Assembly (NCBI RefSeq): GCF_041890415.1
Contig: NZ_CP169056.1
Span: forward strand, 1,240,001-1,304,000
Source: Pseudoxanthomonas koreensis_A
Lineage (GTDB): Bacteria > Pseudomonadota > Gammaproteobacteria > Xanthomonadales > Xanthomonadaceae
Length of the DNA: 64,000 bases
Reading direction: 5' to 3'
Shown here: piece after piece, positions 15,543-25,227 of the stretch
Position numbering within the stretch: position 1 is the stretch's first letter
Layout of the letters: the number at the start of each line of letters is the position of its first letter
Notes under the pieces: generated by a model
Seen by the model: the letters and a program-made list of their open reading frames with translations, nothing else
What the model was told of the DNA's origin: nothing
Databases searched by the model: none
Position numbers and translations under genes: made by a program

Positions 15543-18500
15543 ATGCGCCTGTCCACGATCAAGCTGTCCGGATTCAAGTCTTTCGTCGATCCGACCACGT
15601 TGCACCTGCCGACCAACATGACCGGCGTGGTCGGCCCCAACGGCTGCGGCAAGTCCAACATCATCGATGCGGTGCGCTGGGTGATGGGCGAGAGCTCGGC
15701 CAGCCGCCTGCGCGGCGACTCGCTGACCGACGTGATCTTCTCCGGCTCGGCCGCGCGCAAGCCGGTGTCGCAGGCGACCGTCGAACTGATCTTCGACAAC
15801 TCCGACCACGCCATCTCCGGTTCCGCTGCCCTGGGCAGCGTGGCCGCGTTCAACGAGATTTCGGTCAAGCGCACCGTCAGCCGCGACGGCCAGAGCAGCT
15901 ACTACCTCAACGGCACCAAGTGCCGCCGCCGCGACATCACCGACCTGTTCCTGGGCACCGGCCTGGGCCCGCGCAGTTACTCGATCATCGAGCAGGGCAT
16001 GATCAGCCAGATCATCGAGGCCCGGCCCGAGGACCTGCGCATCTACCTGGAAGAAGCCGCCGGCATCTCCAAGTACAAGGAGCGGCGCAAGGAGACCGAG
16101 ACCCGCATCCGCCACACCCGCGAGAACCTGGACCGGCTCAACGACCTGCGCGAGGAAGTCGACAAGCAGCTCGACCACCTGCGCCGGCAGGCGCGCCAGG
16201 CCGAGCAGTACCAGGCGTTGCAGGCCGAGCGCAAGGTCAAGGATGCCGAGTGGAAGGCGCTCGAGTTCCGTGGCCTGGACGGGCAGTTGCAGGGCCTGCG
16301 CGAACGCCTGGCCCAGGAAGAAACCAGGCTGGAGCAGATCATCGCCGGCCAGCGCGAGGCAGAGCGCGAGATCGAGACCGGCCGGGTGCGTCGCGAGGAA
16401 GCGGCCGAAGCGCTGAACAAGGCCCAGGCGCAGGTGTACCAGGTGGGCGGCGTGCTGGCCCGGGTCGAGCAGCAGATCCAGCACCAGCGCGAGATGTCGA
16501 GCCGCCTGAACCAGGCCCGCGACGAAGCCGCCAGTGCGCTGGACGAACTGGACCGGCACATCGGCGAGGACGGGCAGAAACTGGAAGTGCTGCAGGTTGC
16601 GGTGGAAGAGGCCGAGCCGCGCCTGGAGCAGTTGCGCGAGGACGACCTGGCCCGCCAGGACGCCCTGCACGAGGCCGAAGCCGCGCTTGCCGACTGGCAG
16701 CAGCGCTGGGAGGCGCACGGCCGCCAGGCGGCCGAGGCCGCCCGCGCCGGCGAGGTCGAGCGCACCCGCGTGGACTACCTGGACCGGCAGTCGCTGGAAG
16801 CCGGGCGCCGGCGCGAGGCGCTGGCCGGCGAGCGTGCCGGGCTGGACCTGGACGCGCTGGCCGAAGCGTTTGAACAGGCGCAGCTCCAGCACGAAACGCA
16901 GAAGGCGGCGCTGGAAGGGCTCAACACGCAACTGGACGCGCGCAAGCAGGACGTGGCCACGCTGCAGGAACAGCAACGCGGCGCCCAGGGCGAACTGGCC
17001 GAAGTACGCAAGCAGGCCCAGGCCGCGCGTGGCCGCCTGTCTTCGCTGGAAACCCTGCAGCAGGCCGCGCTGGGCCAGGAGCAGGGTGCGGCGGTGGCCT
17101 GGCTCAAGGCCCGCGGGCTGGACTCGGCGGCGCGGGTGGGCGAGCGGCTGCAGGTCGAGGAAGGTTGGGAGAACGCGGTCGAAGGCGCGCTGGGCCAGTT
17201 GATCGAAGGCGTGCTGGTGGATGCACCGGGCGCTCTCATCGACAGCGGGCTGGTCGATGCCCTGGCGGACCTGGGCGAGGGCCGTATTGCCCTGGTCGCC
17301 GACGGCGATGGCGACGCCGGTGTCTTCGCGCCGACCTCGCTGGCGGCCAAGGTCCGTGGCCCGCTGGCGATCCGCAAGTTGCTGGCGCGCCTGCATGCGG
17401 CCGCTGACCTGGCCGAAGCACGTCGGCTGCTGCCGCAACTGGACTCCGGTGACTCGGTCATCACCCGGGCCGGCGAGCGCCTGGGCGATGGCTGGCTGCG
17501 GGTGTCGCGGCAGGGCGCGGCCAAGCAGGGCGCACTGTTGCGCGAGCGCGAGATCCAGTCGCTGCGCACGTTGATCGAGGAGCTGCAGCAGCGCGAGAGC
17601 GCGCTGGAAGAGCGCCTGGCGATCCAGCGCGACCAGCTACTGGCCGCCGAGCAGCAGCGCGAGGATGCGCAGCGGCAGCTGTACATGGCCCATCGCAGCC
17701 TTTCCGAGCTGGCCGGCCAGTTGCAGAGCCAGCAGGGCCGGATGGACACCGCGCGCCAGCGCATCGAGCGCATCGAGGGCGAGCTGGCGCAACTGGCGCA
17801 GACCCTGGACGACAGCAGCGAGCAGGCGCGCCAGGCGCGCGCACGGCTGGAGGATGCGGTGGCCGCCATGGGCGAGCACGAGATCGCGCGCCAGACGCTG
17901 GAGGCCGAGCGCCGCCAGCGTACCGAGGCCCGCGACCTGGCCCGCGATACCGCCCGCAGCAGCCGCGAGGCCAGCCATGCCGTGGCCCTGGCACTCGAAT
18001 CGCAGCGCACCCAGATTGCCGCGCTTACCCAGGCGTTGCAGCGCATGCAGGCGCAACGGGCGCAACTGGACGCGCGCCTGGGCGACCTGGCCGCGCAGCT
18101 GAGCACCGGTGATTCGCCGGTGCAGGCGCTGGAAGCCGAGCACCAGGCTGCGCTGGCCGAGCGCGTGCTTGCCGACCGCACCCTGGGCGAAGCGCGCGCG
18201 CTGCTGGAAGGCATCGACCATGAGCTGCGCGGATTCGAGCAGGCGCGCCAGCAGCGCGACGAGCAGTCGCTGGCCCAGCGCGAACGAATCGCCCAGCGTC
18301 GCCTGGAGCAGCAGGCCCTGGCGTTGAAGGCCGAGCAGCTGGTGGAGGCCATCGTTGCCGACGGCCTGGCGATGGACGACGTGGTCAACACGCTGCCCGA
18401 GGTCGCCGACCCGCGCGAGTGGGAGCAGGCGGTCAACCAGATCGATGCACGCATGCGCCGGCTCGAGCCGGTCAACCTGGCCGCGATCCAGGAATGCGGT

Positions 18501-19079
18501 GAGGCCGAGCAGCGCAAGGAATACCTGGACGCGCAGAACGCGGACCTGGGCACCGCACTGGAAACCCTGGAAGAGGCCATCCGCAAGATCGACCGCGAAA
18601 CCCGCGGCCGCTTCAAGGACACTTTCGACCGGGTCAATTCCGGCATCCAGCAGCTGTATCCGCGCCTGTTTGGCGGCGGCCACGCCTACCTGGAACTGAC
18701 CGGCGAGGACCTGCTCGATACCGGCGTGGCGATCATGGCGCGGCCACCCGGCAAGCGCGTGTCCAGCATCTCGCTGCTGTCCGGCGGCGAAAAGGCGATG
18801 ACCGCCGTGGCGCTGGTGTTTGCGATCTTCCAGCTCAACCCGGCGCCGTTCTGCCTGCTCGACGAAGTCGATGCGCCGCTGGACGAGGCCAACGTCGGCC
18901 GCCTGGCGAGCATGGTCAGGGAAATGAGCGAGAAGGTGCAGTTCCTGTTCGTCAGCCACAACAAGGCGACGATGGAGGCGGTGCACCAGCTTGCTGGCGT
19001 GACCATGCGCGAGCCGGGCGTGTCGCGCCTGGTCAGCGTGGACCTGGAGGAGGCCGCGCGCCTGGCCGGCGCGGCATAA
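15543..19079 (+). CDS. smc: Chromosome segregation ATPase SMC
   Basis: The 1178-residue protein has normal SMC architecture. The N-terminal ATPase head has Walker A GPNGCGKSN at residues 31-39. Long coiled coils flank a hinge at roughly 510-640, and the C-terminal head has signature LLSGGEKAMTAVAL and Walker B FCLLDEVDAPLD. SMC dimerises through the hinge and, with ScpA and ScpB, compacts and segregates the chromosome; those partners are not in the window. ATG 15543 (MRLSTIKLSGFKSF) matches the family start; the frame is open further upstream, but that part is not SMC-like. It precedes zipA and ligA on the same strand. Confidence 0.95.
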   Translation: MRLSTIKLSGFKSFVDPTTLHLPTNMTGVVGPNGCGKSNIIDAVRWVMGESSASRLRGDSLTDVIFSGSAARKPVSQATVELIFDNSDHAISGSAALGSVAAFNEISVKRTVSRDGQSSYYLNGTKCRRRDITDLFLGTGLGPRSYSIIEQGMISQIIEARPEDLRIYLEEAAGISKYKERRKETETRIRHTRENLDRLNDLREEVDKQLDHLRRQARQAEQYQALQAERKVKDAEWKALEFRGLDGQLQGLRERLAQEETRLEQIIAGQREAEREIETGRVRREEAAEALNKAQAQVYQVGGVLARVEQQIQHQREMSSRLNQARDEAASALDELDRHIGEDGQKLEVLQVAVEEAEPRLEQLREDDLARQDALHEAEAALADWQQRWEAHGRQAAEAARAGEVERTRVDYLDRQSLEAGRRREALAGERAGLDLDALAEAFEQAQLQHETQKAALEGLNTQLDARKQDVATLQEQQRGAQGELAEVRKQAQAARGRLSSLETLQQAALGQEQGAAVAWLKARGLDSAARVGERLQVEEGWENAVEGALGQLIEGVLVDAPGALIDSGLVDALADLGEGRIALVADGDGDAGVFAPTSLAAKVRGPLAIRKLLARLHAAADLAEARRLLPQLDSGDSVITRAGERLGDGWLRVSRQGAAKQGALLREREIQSLRTLIEELQQRESALEERLAIQRDQLLAAEQQREDAQRQLYMAHRSLSELAGQLQSQQGRMDTARQRIERIEGELAQLAQTLDDSSEQARQARARLEDAVAAMGEHEIARQTLEAERRQRTEARDLARDTARSSREASHAVALALESQRTQIAALTQALQRMQAQRAQLDARLGDLAAQLSTGDSPVQALEAEHQAALAERVLADRTLGEARALLEGIDHELRGFEQARQQRDEQSLAQRERIAQRRLEQQALALKAEQLVEAIVADGLAMDDVVNTLPEVADPREWEQAVNQIDARMRRLEPVNLAAIQECGEAEQRKEYLDAQNADLGTALETLEEAIRKIDRETRGRFKDTFDRVNSGIQQLYPRLFGGGHAYLELTGEDLLDTGVAIMARPPGKRVSSISLLSGGEKAMTAVALVFAIFQLNPAPFCLLDEVDAPLDEANVGRLASMVREMSEKVQFLFVSHNKATMEAVHQLAGVTMREPGVSRLVSVDLEEAARLAGAA

Positions 19080-19152
19080 CCGGTTCGCTGTTCCCGGTTC
19101 CGGCCTCTATGTCATCCTTGCCTCTTGGCACCACTCCGTGGAGATGTGTTTC

Positions 19153-19893
19153 ATGTCCGACCTCGCCTGGCTGCGCATCGGGATCCTGGCTGCCGGCCTG
19201 TTGCTGATCGCGGCGATCTTCTGGTTCGGCCGGCCGCGCAAGGAACAGCAGGGCCGTCGGCGCGAATCGCCGGCAATGACGCCCGAGTACGGCCCGATGC
19301 GCCGCGAGCCCTCGCTGGGCGGTGCTGCCCCGGTGGCCGACGGCGACTACAGCGGCGAGGGCGTCAGCCAGCCTGGCCTGGGCCTGGCCGAGGATCCGGC
19401 GCCCGCGGCCGGCAGCACCCTGGGCCGGCGTGAAAGCGAGGATTTCGACAAGATCATCGCGCTGTACGTGGCCGCGCGTGCCGGTGCCGCGCTGCGTGGC
19501 GAGGACATCGTGGTGGCCGCGGAAAAGACCGGCATGGTGTTCGGCCACATGAGCGTGTTCCACCGCCTGCTCGAAGCGCACCCCGAGCGTGGCCCGGTGT
19601 TCAGCATGGCCAGCATCATCAAGCCGGGCAGTTTCGACATGGCCAATATCCGCGAGCTGGAGACGCCGGCGATCGCCTTCTTCCTGACGCTGCCGGCGCC
19701 GACCCCGGCGCTGGACGCCTGGGAAAAGATGCTGCCCACCGTGCAGCGCATGGCCGAGCTGCTGGACGGCGTGGTCCTGGACGAGGGCCGCAACGCGCTG
19801 GGCCGGCAGCGCATCTCCCACATCCGCGACGAGCTGCGCGTCTACGACCGCCAGCACGAGGCGCCGCCGTTGACCAAGGCCCCGCGCTGGTAA
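19153..19893 (+). CDS. zipA: Cell division protein ZipA
   Basis: This 246-residue protein has one N-terminal transmembrane helix (WLRIGILAAGLLLIAAIFWF, about 6-25). A basic, Pro/Gly-rich linker follows, then the C-terminal FtsZ-binding domain (about 115-240) with KIIALYVAARAGAALRGEDI, GMVFGHMSVFHR and FSMASIIKPGSFDM, which are typical ZipA_C sequences. It anchors the FtsZ ring to the inner membrane during division. ATG 19153 is used; an upstream ATG at 19138 would add five residues before the membrane helix. The smc-zipA-ligA order is the usual one in this group. Confidence 0.93.
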   Translation: MSDLAWLRIGILAAGLLLIAAIFWFGRPRKEQQGRRRESPAMTPEYGPMRREPSLGGAAPVADGDYSGEGVSQPGLGLAEDPAPAAGSTLGRRESEDFDKIIALYVAARAGAALRGEDIVVAAEKTGMVFGHMSVFHRLLEAHPERGPVFSMASIIKPGSFDMANIRELETPAIAFFLTLPAPTPALDAWEKMLPTVQRMAELLDGVVLDEGRNALGRQRISHIRDELRVYDRQHEAPPLTKAPRW

Positions 19894-19936
19894 GCGCGGC
19901 GGGCGCCGCATCACCCGGCAACACCGCACCCGCCGG

Positions 19937-19942
19937 TAGAAT
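19937..19942 (+). promoter_or_regulatory. -10 box placing ligA transcription start at its ATG (leaderless)
   Basis: TAGAAT is followed by exactly 6 nt and then the ligA ATG at 19949, so transcription should start on or beside the A of the start codon. No ribosome-binding site is present. The same layout occurs at mtnA and ispG and, with 7 nt, at the IMPACT gene. Confidence 0.55.
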
Positions 19943-19948
19943 CGGCGC

Positions 19949-22351
19949 ATGAATCCGGACATCGATCCCAGCGATCCCGCCGCCCGCGCCGCCGCGCTGC
20001 GCGCGCGCATCGAAGACGCCAACCACCGCTACCACCAGCTCGACGCGCCGGACATCACCGATGCGCAGTACGACGCGCTGGTGCGTGAGCTGGAGGCGCT
20101 GGAGGCGGCCCACCCGCACCTTGCCGTAGCCGATTCGCCCACCCGCAAGGTCGGCGCGGCGCCGGCCGGGCGCTTCGCGCCGGTGGTGCATGCGGTGCCG
20201 ATGTTGTCGCTGGGCAACGCGTTCAGCGATCCGGAGGCCCCGCCCGGCGAGGACCCGGACAAGGACGTGCGCGATTTCGTGCGCCGCATCCGCGACCGTC
20301 TCGATCTGGACGAGCCGGTGTTCTGCGCCGAGCCCAAGCTCGACGGCCTGGCCATCAGCCTGCGTTACGAGGACGGCGTGTTCGTGCAGGGCGCGACCCG
20401 CGGCGACGGCGCCACCGGCGAGGACGTCACCGCCAACCTGCGCACGATCGCCGTGATCCCGCACACGCTGCACGGTGGTGGCTGGCCGAAGGTGCTCGAG
20501 GTGCGCGGCGAGGTCTACATGGCCCGCGCCGACTTCGAGCGCTGGAACGAACACGCGCGCCTGCACGGCGGCAAGGTACTGGCCAACCCGCGCAACGGCG
20601 CAGCCGGCTCCCTGCGCCAGATCGATCCGGCGCTGACCGCGCAGCGGCCATTGAGTTTCTTCGCCTACGGGGTCGGCCTGGTCGAAGGCGGCGCGCTGCC
20701 GCCCTCCCACTCGGCCACGCTTGCGCAACTGCGCCTCTGGGGGTTTCCGGTCAGCGACCTGGCCACCGTGGTGCACGGCGTGGACGGACTGCTGGCTTAC
20801 TACCGGCGCATCGGCCAGGCCCGCGACGGGCTGCCGTTCGACATCGACGGCGTGGTCTACAAGCTCGACGACCATGCCGGCCAGCGCGAGATGGGTTTCG
20901 TCTCGCGCGCGCCGCGCTGGGCCATCGCGCACAAGTTCCCGGCGCAGGAACAGACCACCGTGGTCGAGTCGATCGAGGTCAATGTCGGCCGCACCGGCGC
21001 GGTCACGCCGTGGGCGCTGATGCAGCCGGTGCAGGTCGGCGGGGTTACCGTCACCCGCGCCACCCTGCACAACGCCGACCACGTCGCGCGCCTGGACGTG
21101 CGCGACGGCGACACCGTGATCGTGCGCCGCGCCGGCGACGTGATCCCGGAGGTGGTGCAGGTGGTGCTGGACCAGCGCCGTCCCGGTGCGCAGCCCTGGT
21201 CGATGCCACGGGCCTGCCCGGTGTGCGGCGCCGAACTGGTGCGCGAGGAGGGCGCGGCGGTGTGGCGCTGCTCGGGCGAGCTGAGCTGCCCGGCGCAGCG
21301 GGTGCAGTCGGTGTTCCACTTCGCCTCGCGCCGGGCGATGGATATCGACGGCCTGGGCGAGCGCTACATCGAATCGCTGTCTGCGTCCGGCTACCTGCGC
21401 GACGTGTCGGACCTGTACCGGCTCACCCTCGACGACCTGCTGGAGATGAAGCGCCGCGCCGACGAGGCCGGCGGAGCTGCGCCGGATGTCCTGGTCAAAG
21501 GCGGTGCGAAGGCCGGCAAGGTCGCCACCAAATGGGCCGAGAACCTGGTCACGGCCATCGACCGCAGCCGCGATACCACCCTGGCCCGGTTCCTGTTCGC
21601 GCTGGGCATCGAGCATGTCGGCGAGAGCACGGCCAAGGCGCTGGCGCATTGGTTCGGCGACCTGGAGCTGATCCGCCGCCTGCCGTGGCCGCTGTTCAAG
21701 CGGGTGCCCGACATCGGTGGCGAAGTGGCCCGGGCGATCGGCCATTTCCTCGACCAGCCCGGCAACCAGCAGGTGATCGACCGCCTGCTCGAGCATGGCG
21801 TGCGCATCGGCGATGCGCATGCACCCGATCCTGCGCTTGCCGATGGCCTGGACCTGGCCACCCTGCTGGCCGACCTGGAGATCCCCAAGGTCACCGCGAT
21901 CCGCGCCGCCCAGCTCGGCAGCGCCTTCGCCGATGCGCAGGCGCTGCTGGATGCGCCTGCACACAACCTGGTCACCGCCGGCCTGCCTGCCGAGACCGCC
22001 AATGCCCTGGTCGCCTGGCTGGAAGACGCGGCCAACGCCGACCTGTTGCTGCGCAGCGCGCAGGCGCAGTCGCAGCTGCGCGCACGGCTGCCCGCGCGCG
22101 TCGAACGGCCGGCCGGGCCGCTGGAAGGCAGGACCGTGGTGCTCACCGGTACCTTGTCGTCGATGGGCCGCGACGAGGCCAGGGAGCGGCTGGAAGCGCT
22201 GGGCGCGAAGGCCGCCGGCAGCGTCTCGAAGAAGACCGGCTTCGTGGTCGCCGGTGCCGAAGCAGGTTCCAAGCTGGCCAAGGCCGAAGAACTGGGTATC
22301 GAGATATGGGACGAGGCCCGGCTGCTCGCGTTCCTGGAACAGCACCGGTGA
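19949..22351 (+). CDS. ligA: NAD-dependent DNA ligase LigA
   Basis: The 800-residue enzyme contains all LigA domains. The Ia domain is at the N-terminus. The adenylation domain has Lys130 in CAEPKLDGLAI as the AMP acceptor and GATRGDGATGEDVT after it. Then come the OB fold, a four-cysteine zinc finger (CPVCGAEL … CSGELSCPAQ), helix-hairpin-helix repeats and a C-terminal BRCT domain (RTVVLTGTLSSMGRDEARE, then SKKTGFVVAGAEAGSK). It seals nicks in replication and repair. It is somewhat longer than the E. coli enzyme (671 residues), with insertions around residues 85-100 and 505-520. The TGA overlaps the GTG of epmA (GTGA), so the two are probably co-translated. Confidence 0.96.
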   Translation: MNPDIDPSDPAARAAALRARIEDANHRYHQLDAPDITDAQYDALVRELEALEAAHPHLAVADSPTRKVGAAPAGRFAPVVHAVPMLSLGNAFSDPEAPPGEDPDKDVRDFVRRIRDRLDLDEPVFCAEPKLDGLAISLRYEDGVFVQGATRGDGATGEDVTANLRTIAVIPHTLHGGGWPKVLEVRGEVYMARADFERWNEHARLHGGKVLANPRNGAAGSLRQIDPALTAQRPLSFFAYGVGLVEGGALPPSHSATLAQLRLWGFPVSDLATVVHGVDGLLAYYRRIGQARDGLPFDIDGVVYKLDDHAGQREMGFVSRAPRWAIAHKFPAQEQTTVVESIEVNVGRTGAVTPWALMQPVQVGGVTVTRATLHNADHVARLDVRDGDTVIVRRAGDVIPEVVQVVLDQRRPGAQPWSMPRACPVCGAELVREEGAAVWRCSGELSCPAQRVQSVFHFASRRAMDIDGLGERYIESLSASGYLRDVSDLYRLTLDDLLEMKRRADEAGGAAPDVLVKGGAKAGKVATKWAENLVTAIDRSRDTTLARFLFALGIEHVGESTAKALAHWFGDLELIRRLPWPLFKRVPDIGGEVARAIGHFLDQPGNQQVIDRLLEHGVRIGDAHAPDPALADGLDLATLLADLEIPKVTAIRAAQLGSAFADAQALLDAPAHNLVTAGLPAETANALVAWLEDAANADLLLRSAQAQSQLRARLPARVERPAGPLEGRTVVLTGTLSSMGRDEARERLEALGAKAAGSVSKKTGFVVAGAEAGSKLAKAEELGIEIWDEARLLAFLEQHR

Positions 22352-23325
22352 GCGCGGCCGACTGGCGACCCAGCGCCGACCTCGATGCCCTGCGCCTGCG
22401 CGCGCGCCTGTACGCACTGGTGCGTGGATTCTTTGCCGAGCGCGGCGTGCTTGAAGTGGAGACGCCGGTGCTGTCCGAAGCCGGCAACACCGAGCCGAAC
22501 ATCGACGGGTTCAGCACATCCTTCAGCGGCCACCGCGATGCCGGCGCACCGCAGCGCTGGCTGCGCACTTCGCCCGAATACCCGCTCAAGCGCCTGCTCG
22601 CCGCCGGCATCGGCGACTGCTACGAGCTGGGCCGGGTGTTCCGCAACGGCGAAGCCGGCGGCCGCCACAATCCCGAGTTCAGCATGCTGGAGTGGTACCG
22701 CGTCGGCTGGGACCACCGGCGCCTGGCCGACGAGACCGTCGAACTGGTGCAGCAGGCCCTGGCGCTGGCCGGCCGCCACGCCGAGGTCGTCTCCACCACC
22801 TACCGTGAACTGTTCGTGCACGCGGTCGGGCTTGACCCGTTCGCCGCCGACGACGCGCAACTGCGCGCACCGCTGGCCGGCATCGACATCGACGGCCACG
22901 GCCTGGGCCGCGACGACTGGCTGGACCTGCTGATGACCCATCGCATCCAGCCGCAGTTTCCGGACGAGCGCATTACCGTGGTCCACGACTGGCCCGCCAG
23001 CCAATGCGCGCTGGCCCGGATCCGTCCCGGCGCCACACCGGTGGCCGAACGCTTCGAGCTGTACATCGGCGGGTTCGAACTGGCCAACGGCTACCACGAG
23101 CTGACCGACGCGGCCGAGCAGGCAGCACGTTTCGTGCGCGACCAGCAGGTACGCGCCATGCGTGCAGTGGTCCAGCCTCCCATCGATACGCGCCTGCTGG
23201 GCGCATTGCAGGCCGGGCTCCCGGACTGCGCCGGGGTGGCCCTGGGCGTGGAGCGATTGCTGATGGCGCTGGCCGGGACGCAGCGGATCGCCGATGTGCT
23301 CGCCTTCGACTTCGCCCGCGCCTGA
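22348..23325 (+). CDS. epmA: Elongation factor P--beta-lysine ligase EpmA
   Basis: The 325-residue class II aminoacyl-tRNA synthetase paralogue (also GenX/PoxA) lacks the anticodon-binding domain of LysRS. Motifs include ETPVLSEAGNTEPNID, LRTSPEYPLKRLLAAG, ELGRVFRNGE and the C-terminal GVALGVERLLMALAG. It activates (R)-beta-lysine and joins it to a lysine of elongation factor P. Start GTG 22348 overlaps the ligA stop and gives the standard family length; longer readings in this frame are antisense-type filler inside ligA. The partner lysine 2,3-aminomutase gene epmB is not in the window. Confidence 0.92.
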   Translation: MSAADWRPSADLDALRLRARLYALVRGFFAERGVLEVETPVLSEAGNTEPNIDGFSTSFSGHRDAGAPQRWLRTSPEYPLKRLLAAGIGDCYELGRVFRNGEAGGRHNPEFSMLEWYRVGWDHRRLADETVELVQQALALAGRHAEVVSTTYRELFVHAVGLDPFAADDAQLRAPLAGIDIDGHGLGRDDWLDLLMTHRIQPQFPDERITVVHDWPASQCALARIRPGATPVAERFELYIGGFELANGYHELTDAAEQAARFVRDQQVRAMRAVVQPPIDTRLLGALQAGLPDCAGVALGVERLLMALAGTQRIADVLAFDFARA

Positions 23326-23402
23326 CCGGGGCGTGACGGCGTTCACCACACGCTGGCGCCGGCGCGGCCACAATCCCGGCAACGTGACTGGAAGGGGATG
23401 CC

Positions 23403-24113
23403 GTGGGTATCGCAGACAAACCGTTCTGGTTGTGGTTGTGCGCCGTGTTGCCGGCCCTGGCGGTGGCCTCGCCCGCGTCGGCGGGCGACGATCAAGCCAT
23501 CCCGCATGCCGGGCAGGTGGTGCGCTGCGCGTCCGAGGACATGCGCCGCAGCTACTGCCCGATGCAGACCGATGGCGGGGTGGACCTGGTGCGCCAGTTG
23601 TCCGATACGCCGTGCATCCGCGAATCCGACTGGGGCGTGGAAGGCGACGGCATCTGGGTCACCCGCAACTGCCAGGGGGAGTTCCGCGCGCGCGGGCACT
23701 CCTCGGCGGTCCGGCGCCACGTGATCCGTTGCGAATCCCCCAGCGGGCGCACCCGCAACTGCGCGGTGGCGCTGCGCGGCGCGCCGGTCCGGCTGCTGCG
23801 GCAATTGTCGTCGATGCCGTGCAAGCGCGATGAAAGCTGGGGCGTGGGGCGCAACCAGGTGTGGGTGGGGCGCGGCTGCAAGGGCGAGTTCGAGATCGGT
23901 GCCCGTGATGGCAGCTTCCCGCCGGGCCCGCGCCTGCTGACCTGCGAATCGCGCGGCGGCCATCGGCAGGCCTGCGGCACCACCATCGACGATGGCGTGT
24001 TCCTGCTCAAGCAGATGTCCAGCGAGGTGTGCGAGGAAGGCCGCAACTGGGGCTGGAGCGCCGACGGGATCTGGGTCGATGACGGCTGCCGGGCCGAGTT
24101 CGCTGTGCAGTAG
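23403..24113 (+). CDS. Exported DUF3011 repeat protein
   Basis: The 236-residue protein has a signal peptide (FWLWLCAVLPALAVASPASA, about 8-27). The mature part is three tandem DUF3011 units of about 65 residues. Each holds the pattern C-x-S/C…, a middle QLS/S…C…, W-G-V/W and IWV/VWV…GC-x-GEF or near variants (for example DTPCIRESDWGVEGDGIWV and SSMPCKRDESWGVGRNQVWV). The spaced Cys suggest disulphides, so it is probably periplasmic or secreted. The family is common in Xanthomonadaceae and its function is unknown. GTG 23403 is preferred because AAGGGG lies just upstream at about 23391-23396. Confidence 0.75.
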   Translation: MGIADKPFWLWLCAVLPALAVASPASAGDDQAIPHAGQVVRCASEDMRRSYCPMQTDGGVDLVRQLSDTPCIRESDWGVEGDGIWVTRNCQGEFRARGHSSAVRRHVIRCESPSGRTRNCAVALRGAPVRLLRQLSSMPCKRDESWGVGRNQVWVGRGCKGEFEIGARDGSFPPGPRLLTCESRGGHRQACGTTIDDGVFLLKQMSSEVCEEGRNWGWSADGIWVDDGCRAEFAVQ

Positions 24114-24119
24114 CCCGGT

Positions 24120-24125
24120 TAGAAT
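24120..24125 (+). promoter_or_regulatory. -10 box placing mtnA transcription start at its ATG (leaderless)
   Basis: TAGAAT, then 6 nt, then ATG 24132. The hexamer lies just 6 bp past the stop codon of the DUF3011 gene, and no ribosome-binding site precedes the ATG. Confidence 0.55.
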
Positions 24126-24131
24126 GCACGC

Positions 24132-25190
24132 ATGGAGCCTGCCTTCGATTTCGACCGCTACGACCACATCCGCCCGATCCTCTGGACCGGCGAGGAGCTG
24201 CAATTGCTGGACCAGCGCAAGCTGCCGTTCGAGGTCACCCACGTGGCCTGCGCCGACAGCGATGCGGTGGCCCAGGCCATCGGCGACCTGGTGGTGCGGG
24301 GCGCGCCTGCCATCGGCATTGCCGCCGCCTGGGGCGTGGTCCTGGCCGCTCGTGCAACCGAGGCGGCCGATGGCGCCGATGCATTGCGCAAGCTGGAACC
24401 CGCGCTGCAGCGGCTCAATGCCGCCCGCCCGACCGCAGTCAACCTGGCCTGGGCGCTGGCGCGGATGCGCAGGGCGCTGGACGCGGCCGGCAGCGACTGG
24501 CGCGACGTGCTGGAGCGCGAAGCCGCGCATATCGCCGAGGAGGACCTGGCCGCAAACCGGCGCATGGGAGCATTGGGCGCGGCCCTGGTCGCACCCGGCA
24601 GCGGCGTGCTGACCCATTGCAACACCGGGTCGCTGGCCACCGCCGGCTTCGGTACTGCGCTGGGCGTGATCCGTGCCGGCGTGGCCCAGGGCCGCATCGC
24701 CAAGGTGTTTGCCGGCGAAACCCGGCCGTGGCTGCAGGGCGCGCGGCTGACCGTGTGGGAGCTGCAGCAGGACGCCATCGACGCCACCCTGATTGCCGAT
24801 TCGGCCGCCGCTCACCTGATGAAGACCGGCGCGGTGCAATGGGTGGTGGTGGGCGCCGACCGCATCTGCGCCAACGGCGACACCGCCAACAAGATCGGCA
24901 CCTACCAGTTGGCCATCGCCGCGCGCCACCACGGGGTGAAGTTCATGGTGGTGGCCCCGTCCTCGACGGTGGACCTGCAGACCCCTGATGGCGACGCCAT
25001 CGAGATCGAGCAGCGCGACCCGGGTGAACTGCACGGCATCGGCGGGGTGCGCACCGTGGTCGAGGGCATCGCCGGCTGGAACCCGGTGTTCGACGTCACC
25101 CCGGCCAGCCTGATCGATGCGATCGTCACCGAACAGGGCGTAGTCGAGCAGCCGGATGTGGCGAAGATGCGCGCGTTGTTCGGCGGCTGA
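24132..25190 (+). CDS. mtnA: S-methyl-5-thioribose-1-phosphate isomerase MtnA
   Basis: The 352-residue enzyme converts methylthioribose 1-phosphate to methylthioribulose 1-phosphate in the methionine salvage pathway. Catalytic Cys163 lies in HCNTGSLATAGFGTALG and catalytic Asp243 in VGADRICANGDTANKIGTY, both exactly as in the MtnA/eIF2B-like family. VVRGAPAIGIAAAWGV near residue 60 is another family signature. The start follows a -10 box by only 6 nt. It converges with the minus-strand ABC operon, with a small hairpin between. Confidence 0.95.
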   Translation: MEPAFDFDRYDHIRPILWTGEELQLLDQRKLPFEVTHVACADSDAVAQAIGDLVVRGAPAIGIAAAWGVVLAARATEAADGADALRKLEPALQRLNAARPTAVNLAWALARMRRALDAAGSDWRDVLEREAAHIAEEDLAANRRMGALGAALVAPGSGVLTHCNTGSLATAGFGTALGVIRAGVAQGRIAKVFAGETRPWLQGARLTVWELQQDAIDATLIADSAAAHLMKTGAVQWVVVGADRICANGDTANKIGTYQLAIAARHHGVKFMVVAPSSTVDLQTPDGDAIEIEQRDPGELHGIGGVRTVVEGIAGWNPVFDVTPASLIDAIVTEQGVVEQPDVAKMRALFGG

Positions 25191-25191
25191 C

Positions 25192-25206
25192 GCCGGCAAG
25201 GCCGGC
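25192..25206. terminator. Short hairpin between convergent mtnA and ABC operon
   Basis: GCCGGC, an AAG loop and GCCGGC form a 6-bp perfect stem just after the mtnA stop codon. No T-run follows on either strand, so it may be a weak or factor-assisted terminator. Confidence 0.3.
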
Positions 25207-25227
25207 ACCTGCTGTGTACGCGGGGCC

